From contig OX463859.1 in the NCBI GenBank assembly GCA_949825065.1, positions 15,147,220 through 15,211,219 of the forward strand: 64,000 nucleotides of DNA, written 5' to 3'. Every line of letters begins with the position of its first letter. The stretch's first letter is position 1. The notes beneath the pieces are model-generated. The model was not told the origin of the DNA, made no database searches, and was given only the letters and a program-made list of their open reading frames with translations. A program made the position numbers and the translations under genes. This stretch comes from Odontocerum albicorne. Its lineage: Eukaryota; Arthropoda; Insecta; Trichoptera; Odontoceridae. Shown here in pieces: positions 11,101 to 20,724 of this stretch.

Positions 11101-14100
11101 TTAATGCAACGATTAAACAGACTTCAAAACATATCACATAAAAATGAAAATCAACAACAAAATAGAAAAACATAAAAAATTGAATAAACAACCAAAACGG
11201 AAAAAAAATATAATGTACTCCTACAAAACGGAAGCAAATTCTTAATATATAAAAAATTTGCGTTTTAAAATTAAAAACTGCTGTAAATTAATTACGGTTA
11301 GTTTACAATTAAAATAAACATGTTAAATAAAAATAAATGTGAACGTACTTGCACATAAAAATATTGAACTTGAATGTGTGTGGAATGTTGCATACTGATG
11401 ATAAGGTGGTGTTGGTGGAGAATGAAAATGAACTACAGCGTATGATAAGTGAATCGTATGTGAAATGTGAACTAATAGACTTGAGAATTAATGTTATAAA
11501 ATACAAAGTAATTGAAAAGGGTGAAATAAAATACGACATTTGGGTGAACAATGAAATATTAGAACGAGTTACTTATGCGCTATTTGGAAAGTACGAGTAT
11601 GTTAGACGACGGGAAGATGGAACAAGATATCGAACTGCGGGCTGCAATGTTCTATATCTAATGTATTGTATTGTATTACACTTTCGTTGTATACTGTACA
11701 ACCTGACGGGCTTGTTGCCATGCGGCAATCTCCTCCAACCAATCTGGTGTTAAACAAATCTTAAGAGAAAACCAGACTGGAATCCTTTTTTAAAAAAATT
11801 GGGTTCCAGCGGGATTTGAACCCGCAACCTCTGGGTTGGGAGACAGACATCCTACCAACTAGGCCACGAAGGTCGGTAGGTTGCCACGGAGGACGTATGG
11901 TAGGATGTCGAATATTTCTCAACATTTCGACGTAAGAGCTGTTAATGTATATGACACAGTGGGTCTGCATTCTATAGTGAAGGTGTCATTAATTAGTAAT
12001 AGTTTACATTCAGTGTACAATCCACTATGACATACAAATAAATAAAAAAAGAAGTGTTCTTTACTGAACACATTAATAATAATTTGTTTTATTTATTCAC
12101 ATAACACTTTCATGCAAACACATCTAGTTAATTTATCGCTTTAAAGCAATTTCTTTCATTCAACCAGTTTTTATTTTATAATTATTATCGCTATATATTC
12201 GTATGACCATGTCTTCAACGTTATGTGTGACACCCATATTTGAGAAAAACTAACAAAAATTGAAATAAATTATAAATCTCAATGAAAATAGGGATAGGGG
12301 TGACAATTTTATGAGAGTTATTTGAAGAAAAACATTATCTTTAGTTTTATTTTAAATATCGATAAGGATGAAGCATATCTGATTGCTTCTAAAAAGTCTA
12401 CATTGGATCAAGTGTCGCGAACGGACGATTTCAAATTTTGTCTCTTTGTATTCAAGTTCCTTAATGGCATGTCTCCATTATATCTTTCGAGTCTGTGTCT
12501 GAGAGATGTTCCTTCGGAGAGGAGTAGAACTTTGAGGTCGATTTCTTCTTCATTTAATAAATCGATTATTCCGAGTCCGACAGGCGGGGTGTTATGAAAC
12601 AGCTTAAGCCGTTGCTGGTTATGTGACGTGGAATGGTCTAACTCTTAGTGTTAGATATAGTATATGTGTGGCGTTTGCGCTTTATGAAGCACTAGAGATA
12701 AACCTTTTTGGGAAATCTTAACAAAACTTCCTTTACCAAGGAATCAACACATTTATTACTCGTTATACTTAACATATCATACATTTCGTATTAATTATTT
12801 AATGAAGTGTTATATTTTGTTAATTTAACATGATGTAATTTTTAGAGTGAGAGTTGTTTTTATACGTGATATTCTTTATTACATTTGTATATTTATAATA
12901 GTTAACACGTTAATAAAATAAAATATGACAACATTTTAACATGCTTATACGTACCCTCACTAAAAAATAAATATATTTATTAAAATAAAATTATAAAGTC
13001 GATTAATTTATTAGTTGTTAACATAAGTTGTGTCCGTTTTTTTTTTCAATTTAAAAATGAGCACCAAAATTAAAAAAAAATGGTAGAGGTTATACGTCAT
13101 TCGAAAGAAAATTTTCTGCTCTACAAGATATTGTGTAGGCTTTTACGTTACATATATTATTTGATTTGATTACAAGCCGTAATTATAAGCCGTCCGGAAC
13201 GCTTCATGTCTTTCAGGCTGAAATTACCGTCTTTGAAACGCAAAAACCATCGACGAGCTGTCCTTTCATTCGTAGCATCTTCACCGTACACTTCGCAAAT
13301 ATCGCGAGCAGCTTTGGCAGCTTTATTCCCTCGATTGAACGTGAACAGAAGGAGGTGTCGAAAATGTTCACTTTCGTCTACTTGACATTCCATTTTGAAG
13401 GCTTGTAATCAAATCAAATAATATATGTAACGTAAAAGCCTACACAATATCTTGTAGAGCAGAAAATTTTCTTTCGAATGACGTATAACCTCTACCATTT
13501 TGTTTTATTTTTGGTGATCAATTTTAAATTTGAAAAAAAATCGGACACAACTTATGTTAACACCCAATACAATTAAATAAAAGTATAAAAGACAATTTCA
13601 TCACTAAAAAAAATAAAAAAGGCACTTTTGAGGTGGCGGCGGCCGGTGCCTTAAGACTGCAGCTATATTAGCCTTATGGTTAAGAAGACCCTGCACTAAA
13701 GTCGTCTTTTTTACAGATAATGAATGATATTTGGGATGCTTTTCTAGTTTCTAATAAAACGTCTCACCTCATCTTTCGAGTACGCGTGGTTAGATTTTAT
13801 TTTTGCCACCTTCCCTTCGTAAGGAAACATGTCCTCATATTCGATCAAGAGCCCTGTTGCCCCGTCTTCCTTTAACTGTGGTAATATTGCGAGAAGATAC
13901 TGCATCCTCGGAGGAGCACCCTTTAAATCTAAATGAACTATTTTATGGAACCCCGGCCCGAGTGGTCTATATTTAACGTTATGCATTTCAGTTGTTCCTG
14001 ATTTCCTCGAGACCATACGGTTATACGTTACACACATAAAAATAAAATATATTATAAAAAACGTTAATAGAATATATTTGTTACGCAGTGCAATAAAACA

Positions 14101-14130
14101 ACCTTGGTATAACTTTTTGAAAGGTGACAT
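5140..14130 (-). CDS. Hexd: Hexosaminidase D-like glycosidase, four exons
   Basis: Exons on the minus strand are 14130-13768, 10998-10807, 10603-10491 and 6118-5140. They join in frame with GT donors and AG acceptors (phases 0, 0, 2) to give 548 residues. Exon 1 has a hydrophobic segment at about residues 15-37 (type II anchor), then HLDLKGAPPRMQYL and LLIEYEDMFPYEG, hallmark strings of hexosaminidase D. Exon 2 has ELEVIPLIQTLGHLEFLLK. Exon 3 has WIHIGCDE, the Asp-Glu pair of GH20 catalysis. Exon 4 has SLIWDDM, IWAASAFKGAD and GIFLTGWSR, lining the substrate pocket in this family, then a less conserved C-terminus. The family removes terminal N-acetylhexosamine from glycans. The membrane anchor suggests a secretory-pathway location (inference). 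The human protein is shorter and lacks such an anchor. Intron 1 (2.8 kb) and intron 3 (4.4 kb) hold many transposons. ATG 14130 is the first in the open frame. Confidence 0.88.
7230..7296. repeat. Perfect hairpin, ~24-bp stem
   Basis: The motif CTTTTATACACAGCATAGTA, followed by AGAC, is mirrored after a spacer of a few bases by its reverse complement ending ATAAAAGAG. It lies in intron 3 of the hexosaminidase gene. It could be the two ends of a small foldback element; no target duplication is evident. Confidence 0.6.
7494..8238 (-). mobile_element. 5'-deleted non-LTR retrotransposon with 14-bp target duplication
   Basis: On the minus strand a frame (about 8035 to 7517) encodes the C-terminal part of a RTE/Proto2-type reverse transcriptase: CFFGLRKHLISR, LLSRRTKLTIYKTLLRPVLT, YGSECW, RKILRKIFGP, GRLRWAGHVARM, GRRSVGRPKLRW and a final W-rich block. 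It ends in a CAT trinucleotide run, the 3' microsatellite tail usual for such elements. The flanks repeat ACTGGTGTGGCCAT at 7480-7493 and 8239-8252. The part from about 8045 to 8238 does not encode reverse transcriptase and looks like a 5' untranslated part joined by an internal deletion. It sits inside intron 3 of the hexosaminidase gene, on the same strand as that gene. Confidence 0.85.
8737..8997 (-). pseudogene. Non-LTR retrotransposon C-terminal remnant
   Basis: The minus frame reads RNRVCLLTFPVHRSSFFTSS-like residues, then FTVHAVRLWNQLQTNIRLAP and SLTCFKKRLKK. This is the common C-terminal end of CR1/jockey-type LINE polyproteins (VRLWNSLP, SLSSFKRLL). Only the tail is present. A related tail in the other orientation lies at 12380-12597. 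Confidence 0.65.
9853..10085. mobile_element. hAT-type MITE, 233 bp
   Basis: The ends are CATAGTTTCTCAACC on the left and, reverse-complemented, CATAGCTTCTCAAGCC on the right, with GGGTCGC and GGGGTC blocks just inside. The flanking 8-mers GTGTAGAT and TTATAGAT agree at six of eight positions, consistent with an old 8-bp target duplication. It lies in intron 3 of the hexosaminidase gene. There is no ORF of note. Confidence 0.7.
11655..11910 (-). mobile_element. SINE-A, tRNA-derived
   Basis: Read on the minus strand, 11874-11800 is a 75-nt tRNA-like head with an A-box TGGCCTAGTTGG, a B-box GGTTCAAATCC, and an anticodon loop CTCCCAA (anticodon CCC, glycine-like). The acceptor halves GACCTTC and GGAACCC do not pair, so it is not a working tRNA gene. 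A tRNA-unrelated body and a TACAATACAATACA-type tail follow (to about 11655). It lies in intron 1 of the hexosaminidase gene. Confidence 0.75.
12380..12597 (+). pseudogene. Non-LTR retrotransposon C-terminal fragment
   Basis: The plus frame reads DFKFCLFVFKFLNGMSPLYL, SSLCLRDVPSERSRTLRS and so on. This matches the region of CR1/jockey-like polyproteins where the usual text is VFKALNGLAPPYLSDL followed by an RSLRS block. It ends in a stop at 12597. Only this fragment is visible. Confidence 0.58.
13021..13557 (-). mobile_element. Mariner derivative: solo DNA-binding domain between 158-bp inverted arms
   Basis: Arms 13021-13178 and 13400-13557 are inverted copies; the inner ~97 bp of each are identical. 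The outer ends read ACATAAGTTGTGTCCG and are flanked by TA (13019-13020 and 13558-13559), the mariner target. The 221-bp centre plus part of the left arm encodes a 78-residue minus-strand ORF (13393-13157) starting MECQVDESEHFRHLLLF, with ICEVYGEDATNERTARRWF and KDMKRSGR, which is the paired helix-turn-helix of a mariner transposase. The catalytic domain is absent. It lies in intron 1 of the hexosaminidase gene. The ORF could in principle bind mariner ends without cutting, but expression is unknown. Confidence 0.82.
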
Positions 14131-15950
14131 AACGGAATATTATTTAAAATTATCTTAAAAGTAAATTATTATATTAATATTAAAAAATAACACAGTTTAA
14201 ACTAAAATCACCGAGATAATAAAGTATATATAATAATGCTCTAAAACACGGTTATTGATATGAACAATAAACATCATGAATACAGAAAAGCTGAATGTAA
14301 AACTGGAAAACGTATATTTTTAAATAATAAAGCACAAATAATGATGTGTTTTTTACTCGTTGTTTTATCAGATATAATGACAGCTGGTAATATTTTTGTT
14401 ATAAATATTAATTTACAAAAATATAACAATTGTATAGAAACATATTTGCTCCTTGGACGTTTTTTAGTCTTTTATTTTATTTTCAACACATAAAACGAGA
14501 CTGACGTTTTCAAACTATTTATTCATTTTTCAACTGTACAAGTGTGTACCTATCGGGTTCAATGTATGTATAAAACTATAGGCACACTAAAACATGGAAT
14601 AAACATCATCTTCATATATGATATATCCCCTTATCCTTTAACGCTCCTTCATCTGTACAAGGTTCTGCCGTCTGATCCTGTCCTGTGCCAACTCGGCCTT
14701 CGTGCTCCATCGACGGTCCTACTTGACTTGGCACAGTTTCTCCATCTAATTTCCCCATGCAAATCTAGGACATCTTTTTTCCAGATCCATCAAAAGAACC
14801 TGATTTGGCAATCATTCAACTAATATTTGAAGGAAATATCCAAGACAACATATTTGTGACTTCTTAATATGGAGTAAAAGATGTTATACACTAAATGACT
14901 ATCTGATTTGAGTATTTCTAATTTAGTTCATTAGCATCAGCCCTTCACTCAATTTAGGTACCTTATTTCAACAATCTGGATTCTTGAATGCACTCATTCG
15001 GTGAGCATTCACTTTTGATGGTCGTATATTGATATTGAACAATAAACCAATTTCAAAATTACATGTTGAGTTTTCTCGCTCAAGCCGGCTTCCCTAATCA
15101 CCATACTTGTAAATAATAATAATAATAAAAGGACAATTTATATAGCGCCGATTAGACACCAAACTCTCCTTAAGGACGCTCCAACTCTGACCTGAAACCC
15201 ACTATATTACAAAATAAACATAATATATATGTATAATCTGAGTGTAAGAATAGGAAGGTAGTCGCTGCGATCATTAGATTAGACGATTCCCCACATTTGC
15301 GTATTTTCAGAAAAAATATATGTGGTAAGAAAATTGTTGAAAACTTGCTAAGGGAAGACGAACTTCAAGGCAGCCTTTGTAGATCTTCCGATATGTGATA
15401 GTAACAAGGATAGTAATGTAGTGTAAGGTATGTGTATAGTGTTCATATATAATCATACATTTTAATAAGAGGGCTGTCTACAGGTGATTCCTAAAGCTTC
15501 ACCCGTCATCCATATCTCTGACATTAAGAGGCAGATCATCCCATGCCACGGAAGCAGCAATGGCAAAACCTTGTAAATTATATTTCTGAGCATGGACTGT
15601 CTTTCCGATCTGGTGACGGTAGAATCCTTTATATGTTATACCAAAATATCACACGTCATTCTTTATCATATTTGGCTGTTTATTTGGCCCTACTTTAAAA
15701 TGATCTTCCTGGCTTAGTCAGATGTTCTACATCTTTATCGATATTTAAGAATAAATTATAGAAGCATTGCATCAATGTCTAAAATAACATAATACATCAC
15801 CAGCAGTATCAATTTTATTATCCTATCAACTGTTAAAATAAAATAACACACTGACATAATTTAACTTTTCGATCTACTTTAGCTGCGACCCATTAATAAA
15901 AAGGTAATAATCAGGTAGAAACCTCACGATTCCAACGTCAATTCAGTTAG
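14131..15950. other. Upstream intergenic stretch, no gene recognised
   Basis: Just upstream of the hexosaminidase start the DNA is very AT-rich. It should contain that gene's promoter and any 5' untranslated exon, but I see no clear core element. Short frames at 14260-14493 and 14542-14823 have no recognisable domain. A stretch after the AAT run at 15112-15130 (CAATTTATATAGCGCC) resembles common dispersed repeats but is not assigned. Confidence 0.4.
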
Positions 15951-15954
15951 AAAG

Positions 15955-16230
15955 CGAAGCTGTGCTGTGGAGCTTTTTTGTTTATTTTTAAGTGAGCCGT
16001 TACACGCCAGCAAACTCAACTGTCACACCGCTGTACTGGATCCGATGGCACACCGAAGCGAGACGATTGGAGCACACCGGCATGTTTTTTGAAAGAATGA
16101 ATGTGTCCAAAATCATAGGTATTCTTATATTACCGAATACTAGACGTAAAAAATGTCTGTCATTCGAGAAGAATATCACAGCTCGGGGTTCAAACCGGTG
16201 ACGTTCCGCATGGAAGTTAAATGTGTTACA
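15955..16230 (-). mobile_element. SINE-B copy, minus orientation
   Basis: Reverse-complemented, this matches 50020-50330 and 19225-19500. The head has B-box GGTTTGAACCCCG (a GGTTCGAACCC variant). Next come the family's ATTCGAGGGTA-like, GGATACCTATGA-like, GTGTGC and GCCATCGGATCCAGTAC blocks, and last an A-rich tail with GCTCAC and CACAGCACA. All four copies share this order. Confidence 0.68.
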
Positions 16231-16719
16231 TGCATTGAACTTCTGTGCGAATAAACATTTTATAATATTTATTGCATTGCAATTAAACAATATTATGATA
16301 GAGATAAGTGTCATTTGTAAAGATGCACTCGTTATTTATTGTAAAAAAAGTAAATAAAAATAACAATATTTTTCATCTGAAGTCGATTATGGAATCAAGT
16401 TTTAATTGTATCAATCGAAATTCATTGTTCCCAGATTTCACGTAGTTTTGATTTAATTGTTTATTTTGACAAAAAATGTTTTTGGATTGTTTTTTCTATA
16501 AAAATCTGTTAATATTATTATAAATACCGTCGATGTACGCTGACCTTTATAAACGTTTTTCTAGGGCTTCTCAGTTCTTAACATACTTGACGTCTTAAGA
16601 TTAATTTTAAACGACGAAAGTAACATAACGGATTTTATTATTCACGGGTTCCTTAAGAATATCTTGAAATTCGTGTGTATTTAGTAGAAAATATGTTTTA
16701 TTTCTTTTAAGACGTTGTG

Positions 16720-18987
16720 ATATCGTTACCCTAATTTGTAAATTTGCTAACTCCACTTTTGTCGAAAAATGACAACAATTGCATTTTGTTCTCGATATTC
16801 AAATACACATGCTATAAAAATTTGACATGTCCAAAATTATTGAAAGTGCCTTGAAAACCGCCGCATGAAAAAATAATAACTCCTATGCTACCAATTTCAC
16901 CAACCCTGCAAAATGTGTAACTCCACCATTTTGTATTTGAATCCGTTAGAATCAAGTGGCATTGTGGTAGCTGTCAAAATATTTAATTTAAAAGGTGAGT
17001 TCGGTTACGATATTTTGCATTATTAATACATTATTTCCTATGAATATAAGTATAACCACTATTTTGTTAAGATATTACAAGTTTTTTCCCCTTATTTATA
17101 ACTCAATATCTCATTTTATTCATCTAAGGGTGTTAGAAATTTTTCAACACGTGTAAAATCAACTTTGCATTTTAATTATTACTGGGTGGACTTAAACACA
17201 ATTGTGTTTATTAAAATTAATATGAATATTTGAAGCATTCAAGTACTTTTATAAGTATTGTCTATTTTTATAGATGAATAGCAGAGGAATATTTATGGTT
17301 GGATTAGTGACAGAAAATCGTAGGAGTAACCAAGAAAATCGTAAAAATGATGAAGAAAATCGTATGAGTGATGGTTTTCAAGAAAGTCCAAATTTATTCA
17401 TGGATTTGCCAATTTTATTCGTTGATAGTGATAATGCAGAAATCACAAAATATTATGTAAATACGGATACTGCTCAGTTAGAAGATTTATCAAAAGGAAT
17501 TATAGAAACACAACCTTGCATGGTTCACAATAATATAATTATGAAAAGTGCTGATAATATGGATATTGTACAAAATTCGACTGAACTGATAACACAATCC
17601 CAGATAGTATTTAACCATTGATGACATTATAAGTGATGATGAAAGCCAAGGAGTCAAAATTTAATGAGTGCCGTATTCAGATTCAAATAATTCTAATGGA
17701 CCACTTCAACCTACTAAAAAAGTAAGAAAGAAAAGGTTTGACATATAGTTCTTCTTGGTTCTCTAGCAAGAACAAGGCAAACAGAGAGAAAGGAAAATTA
17801 TATTTAGGCAGAAAAAAGGAAAACAATGGATCACGGAATAATAAAATACTGAAGAATGACAAAAAAACTTAAAAAAAGGTGTAAATGTCAAGTTTCTGAA
17901 AAAGGTGTCTTGAAGTAGTATTTTTTATCGGATAAGGACAGAATAAACATTTTTAACCAATTTTGGAACTTGAATTGGAAAGAAAACTAATTTATGTAGA
18001 TGGGCTAGTGAAAGTTTTACCGGTAAAAAGACCGAGGGGTAGAACAGATCCGGAAAAATCCATCAGAGTGTCATTACAACATATTTTCTAAGAAAGAATG
18101 ATTCTGACATACGGGTATGCAAAACGATGTGTTTGCAAACATAAGATTTAAATAGGATGACAGTATTAAACTGGAAGAAGAAAAGCGGTAGTTAAGAACT
18201 TGAAAATGCAATTATTGTTAAAAAAAAGCAACAGGAATTGATGTGTGGAAGCGAATGAGAATCATTCCGCCTTTTTAAGGTTGCAAAAATGGAGTCCCAT
18301 TTTTGCCGAAAAAGAACTTCCAAAAATTACTTGTTGCCCGAATGGAGGTCAAAATCAGAATATATATAATTTTTATAAAACCGAATGGTGTATAACAAGA
18401 TATATCACAACACCTTTCTCGTCTACTTCATTTCACAAACATAATGTGATCTAAATTTGCATTTTCATGTAAAACTATTCAAACAATGAAAACTGAAATA
18501 GCTACACCAATCACTAAACTTTATTTTTGAATCTATGGTATGAGTAATAATTTTTTAGTTGTAATTTTTATTTTATTCAACTTGTTTTATATTGTTTGAT
18601 TTGTGTATTTTGTCATCACTCTTGCATTGTTTATATCCAAATAAAATACCCTACCATAAGTTATTTGTTTTTCATTATTAGGAGACCTCCAAAGTAAAAA
18701 CTAATATTAATATATCATACAATTTTGCTAACTCCTGCAATAATTACAACAATTTTTAAATATTTACCATCGCAAAATTGCTAATTCCAATCATTATCGA
18801 TAAAATCATGATGCAATAATGATATTTAACTTTTTTTTACTCGGAGTGTATCTCTTGGTCGTCTTGATATTCAAGTATAAAAGAAATACTAATAAGACTT
18901 AATTTAGAATAGTTATGCAGTTTTATTGCCACCCTGTAAAGTTTGTATTTATGGAGTTAGCAAATTTACAAATTAGGGTAGCGATAT
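16720..18987 (+). mobile_element. Unclassified 2.27-kb DNA transposon with 36-bp terminal repeats
   Basis: The left end (16720-16755) and right end (18952-18987) are inverted repeats matching at 35 of 36 positions. They start ATATCG and include ACCCTAATTTGTAAATTTGC, then TAACTCCA. GTG lies just outside both ends, a possible 3-bp target duplication. Related TAACTCC motifs recur inside each end (16877, 16916, 18729). The interior carries a decayed plus-strand gene from 17274: an acidic N-terminal frame, then in broken frames a Lys-rich segment, KKRCKCQVSEKG, an INIFNQFWNLNWKE block and a VCKTMC-like block. I remember similar blocks from unnamed insect transposon proteins but cannot name the superfamily. 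Confidence 0.72.
17274..18200 (+). pseudogene. Decayed gene of the 16720-18987 transposon
   Basis: The ATG at 17274 opens a 115-codon frame, acidic and Asn-rich, with the near-repeat ENRRSNQENRKNDEENR at the start. After the stop at 17621 the reading continues in other frames with a DDIISDDES-like acidic stretch, a Lys-Arg stretch, and then a Cys-containing block (RCKCQVSEKG) and a Trp block (FWNLNWKE). Multiple stops and shifts show it is inactive. No catalytic triad could be assigned by eye. Confidence 0.5.
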
Positions 18988-19039
18988 GTGAAACTTAAGT
19001 TAACGGGGCACTAAAACACGCATATTCAAACCGGACAGT

Positions 19040-19500
19040 GTCGAAATCTGCTGAGATGATGGTCCATAACAGTATTTTATTACCGACTTTGATATATGAG
19101 AGTGAAATACGGACGTGGAAAACGAATGAAATGAGCCGAATAAATGCTGTATAAATGCTTGCACCGAGAAAAATACATGGCAATGTATGACAGAATACAA
19201 AATTAATTGATAAATGTGAACTTAGGCTTACACACGGAAGAAGAAGATCGCTGATTCGAACCCCGTGCTGTGCTACTTCTCTTGAATGGCACAGCCATTT
19301 TTTCCGCCTAGTATTCGAGGGTACAAGGATACCTATGACTTCAGTCATATCTATTCTTTCAAAATAGAAAAAAAAGAAAACATGCTCGTGTGCTTCAATC
19401 ATCTCATTTCAGTATACCATTGGATCTAGTACAACGGCGTGGTCAGTAAATTTGCTGAAGTGTAACGGCTCACACACTTAAAAAAAAAATTCACAGCACA
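19040..19500 (+). mobile_element. LINE tail fragment followed by SINE-B copy
   Basis: Positions 19040-19200 resemble, with many changes, the retrotransposon tail also seen at 30000-30150: CATAACAGTATTTTATTACC, then a YESEIRTWKT-like reading against YGSETWTWKT, then a PRKIHG-like block. Positions 19225-19500 are a plus-oriented SINE-B: TTCGAACCCCGTGCTGTGCT, TATTCGAGGGTACAAGGAT, a run of A, then GGATCTAGTAC and GGCTCACACACTT. The two pieces may be adjacent by chance. Confidence 0.6.
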
Positions 19501-20035
19501 ACTCGAATATCATTACAATGTATTTTTGAAAGAATTAAAAAGGATGGCCAATATCATCAACACAAATTATGCCGTAGTGACATTAATGACAACAGGAGCA
19601 CGCGTCCGGAAATGGAGTTGGATCCAACAAAATTCTCTAGCCTGCTGCATTTCTGAACCAGAAACCTTTCCCTTTAGCTAGCACACTACAAATCACTTAA
19701 TAATCAAAGCCAGACTGCACCGAGCTTTGACTTTCTTTAGTGACTGCAACCGTAAATAGATTTTCTTTGTAAAATTGTTTGCAACTTATTTTCTCCCTTT
19801 TAGCTATATTTTCATACTTTAATTAATGAATTGTGTAATTGACATTCCATTTTATTTTATTGCTAACATCAACGCTTCAATTTTTCATATAAAAATATCT
19901 CAAAATAAATCTTCATACTTTGCAAGTAAATAGAAAAGAATAAAAACTTTAATCCTCTCTCGATAATAAATATTCAGTAGCCATCTGCATGGCTTGGTAA
20001 AATATTTTAACTTGAAGGTTTAGGGTACTTGCAAT

Positions 20036-20282
20036 GATACCATACGAAGGAAATTATCGTTTAAAAATCACCCTTTGTATTTTTATAGCCGCTTCCTCGG
20101 ATTAGCAGTGTTATGAATTTTTCCTTGTTTTTGGTGAAATGACTAAAATCTCTTTGCGTATAAAAGAGATTTTAGTCATTTCACCAAAAACAAGGAAAAA
20201 TTCATAACACTGCTAATCCGAGGAAGAGGCTATAAAAATACAATGGGTGATTTTTAAACAATAATTTCCTTCGTATGGTATC
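20036..20282. repeat. Foldback element, 119-bp arms and 9-nt loop
   Basis: Arms 20036-20154 and 20164-20282 are inverted copies with only a few mismatches (for example AGCCGCTTCCTCGG against its mirror with AGAGGC). The loop is TGCGTATAA. Outer ends are GATACCATACGAAGG and its complement. Transcribed RNA would form a long duplex. No ORF, and no certain target duplication. Confidence 0.85.
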
Positions 20283-20724
20283 TTTTCATTATTGTCTTTA
20301 GTTTATGATATTGGGTATCACTACTTTTGTCTATGGTAAACTTTTAAAAACGGTTTGACATTTAACGAATTTTTATGAAGTTTTAATGGTTTTCTTCACT
20401 TTTTATCAAATTGTTTTTAGTTGATTTGAATAAACAAGATTTAATATAGTTTCGGAACATGTGAGTTAATTTACTTTTATACGTACGACACATCCCTCAG
20501 GTTATATTTAGATTTTTCCTTATACCTTATTACCATGGGGTTATTACGTTTTGTTTATTTTCATAAATGTTTACACATTGCTGTTATATTCGTACGGAGC
20601 GATGGAATTTTAATGTACTTAAAACTGCTCTCGGCTTCTAAACATACATATTTTAAAATAGTATATATTGCCAACACTTAAATACATTTAGAAAGGTTCA
20701 ATTATTATTTTTCGATTATATTAA

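Noticed and set aside
11800..11874. Functional tRNA-Gly gene on the minus strand
   Set aside because: A and B boxes and the anticodon loop are present, but the acceptor halves do not pair and the unit is followed by a SINE body repeated elsewhere.
14260..14823. Two short plus frames upstream of the hexosaminidase gene
   Set aside because: Composition is that of AT-rich noise; no family resemblance or splice structure.
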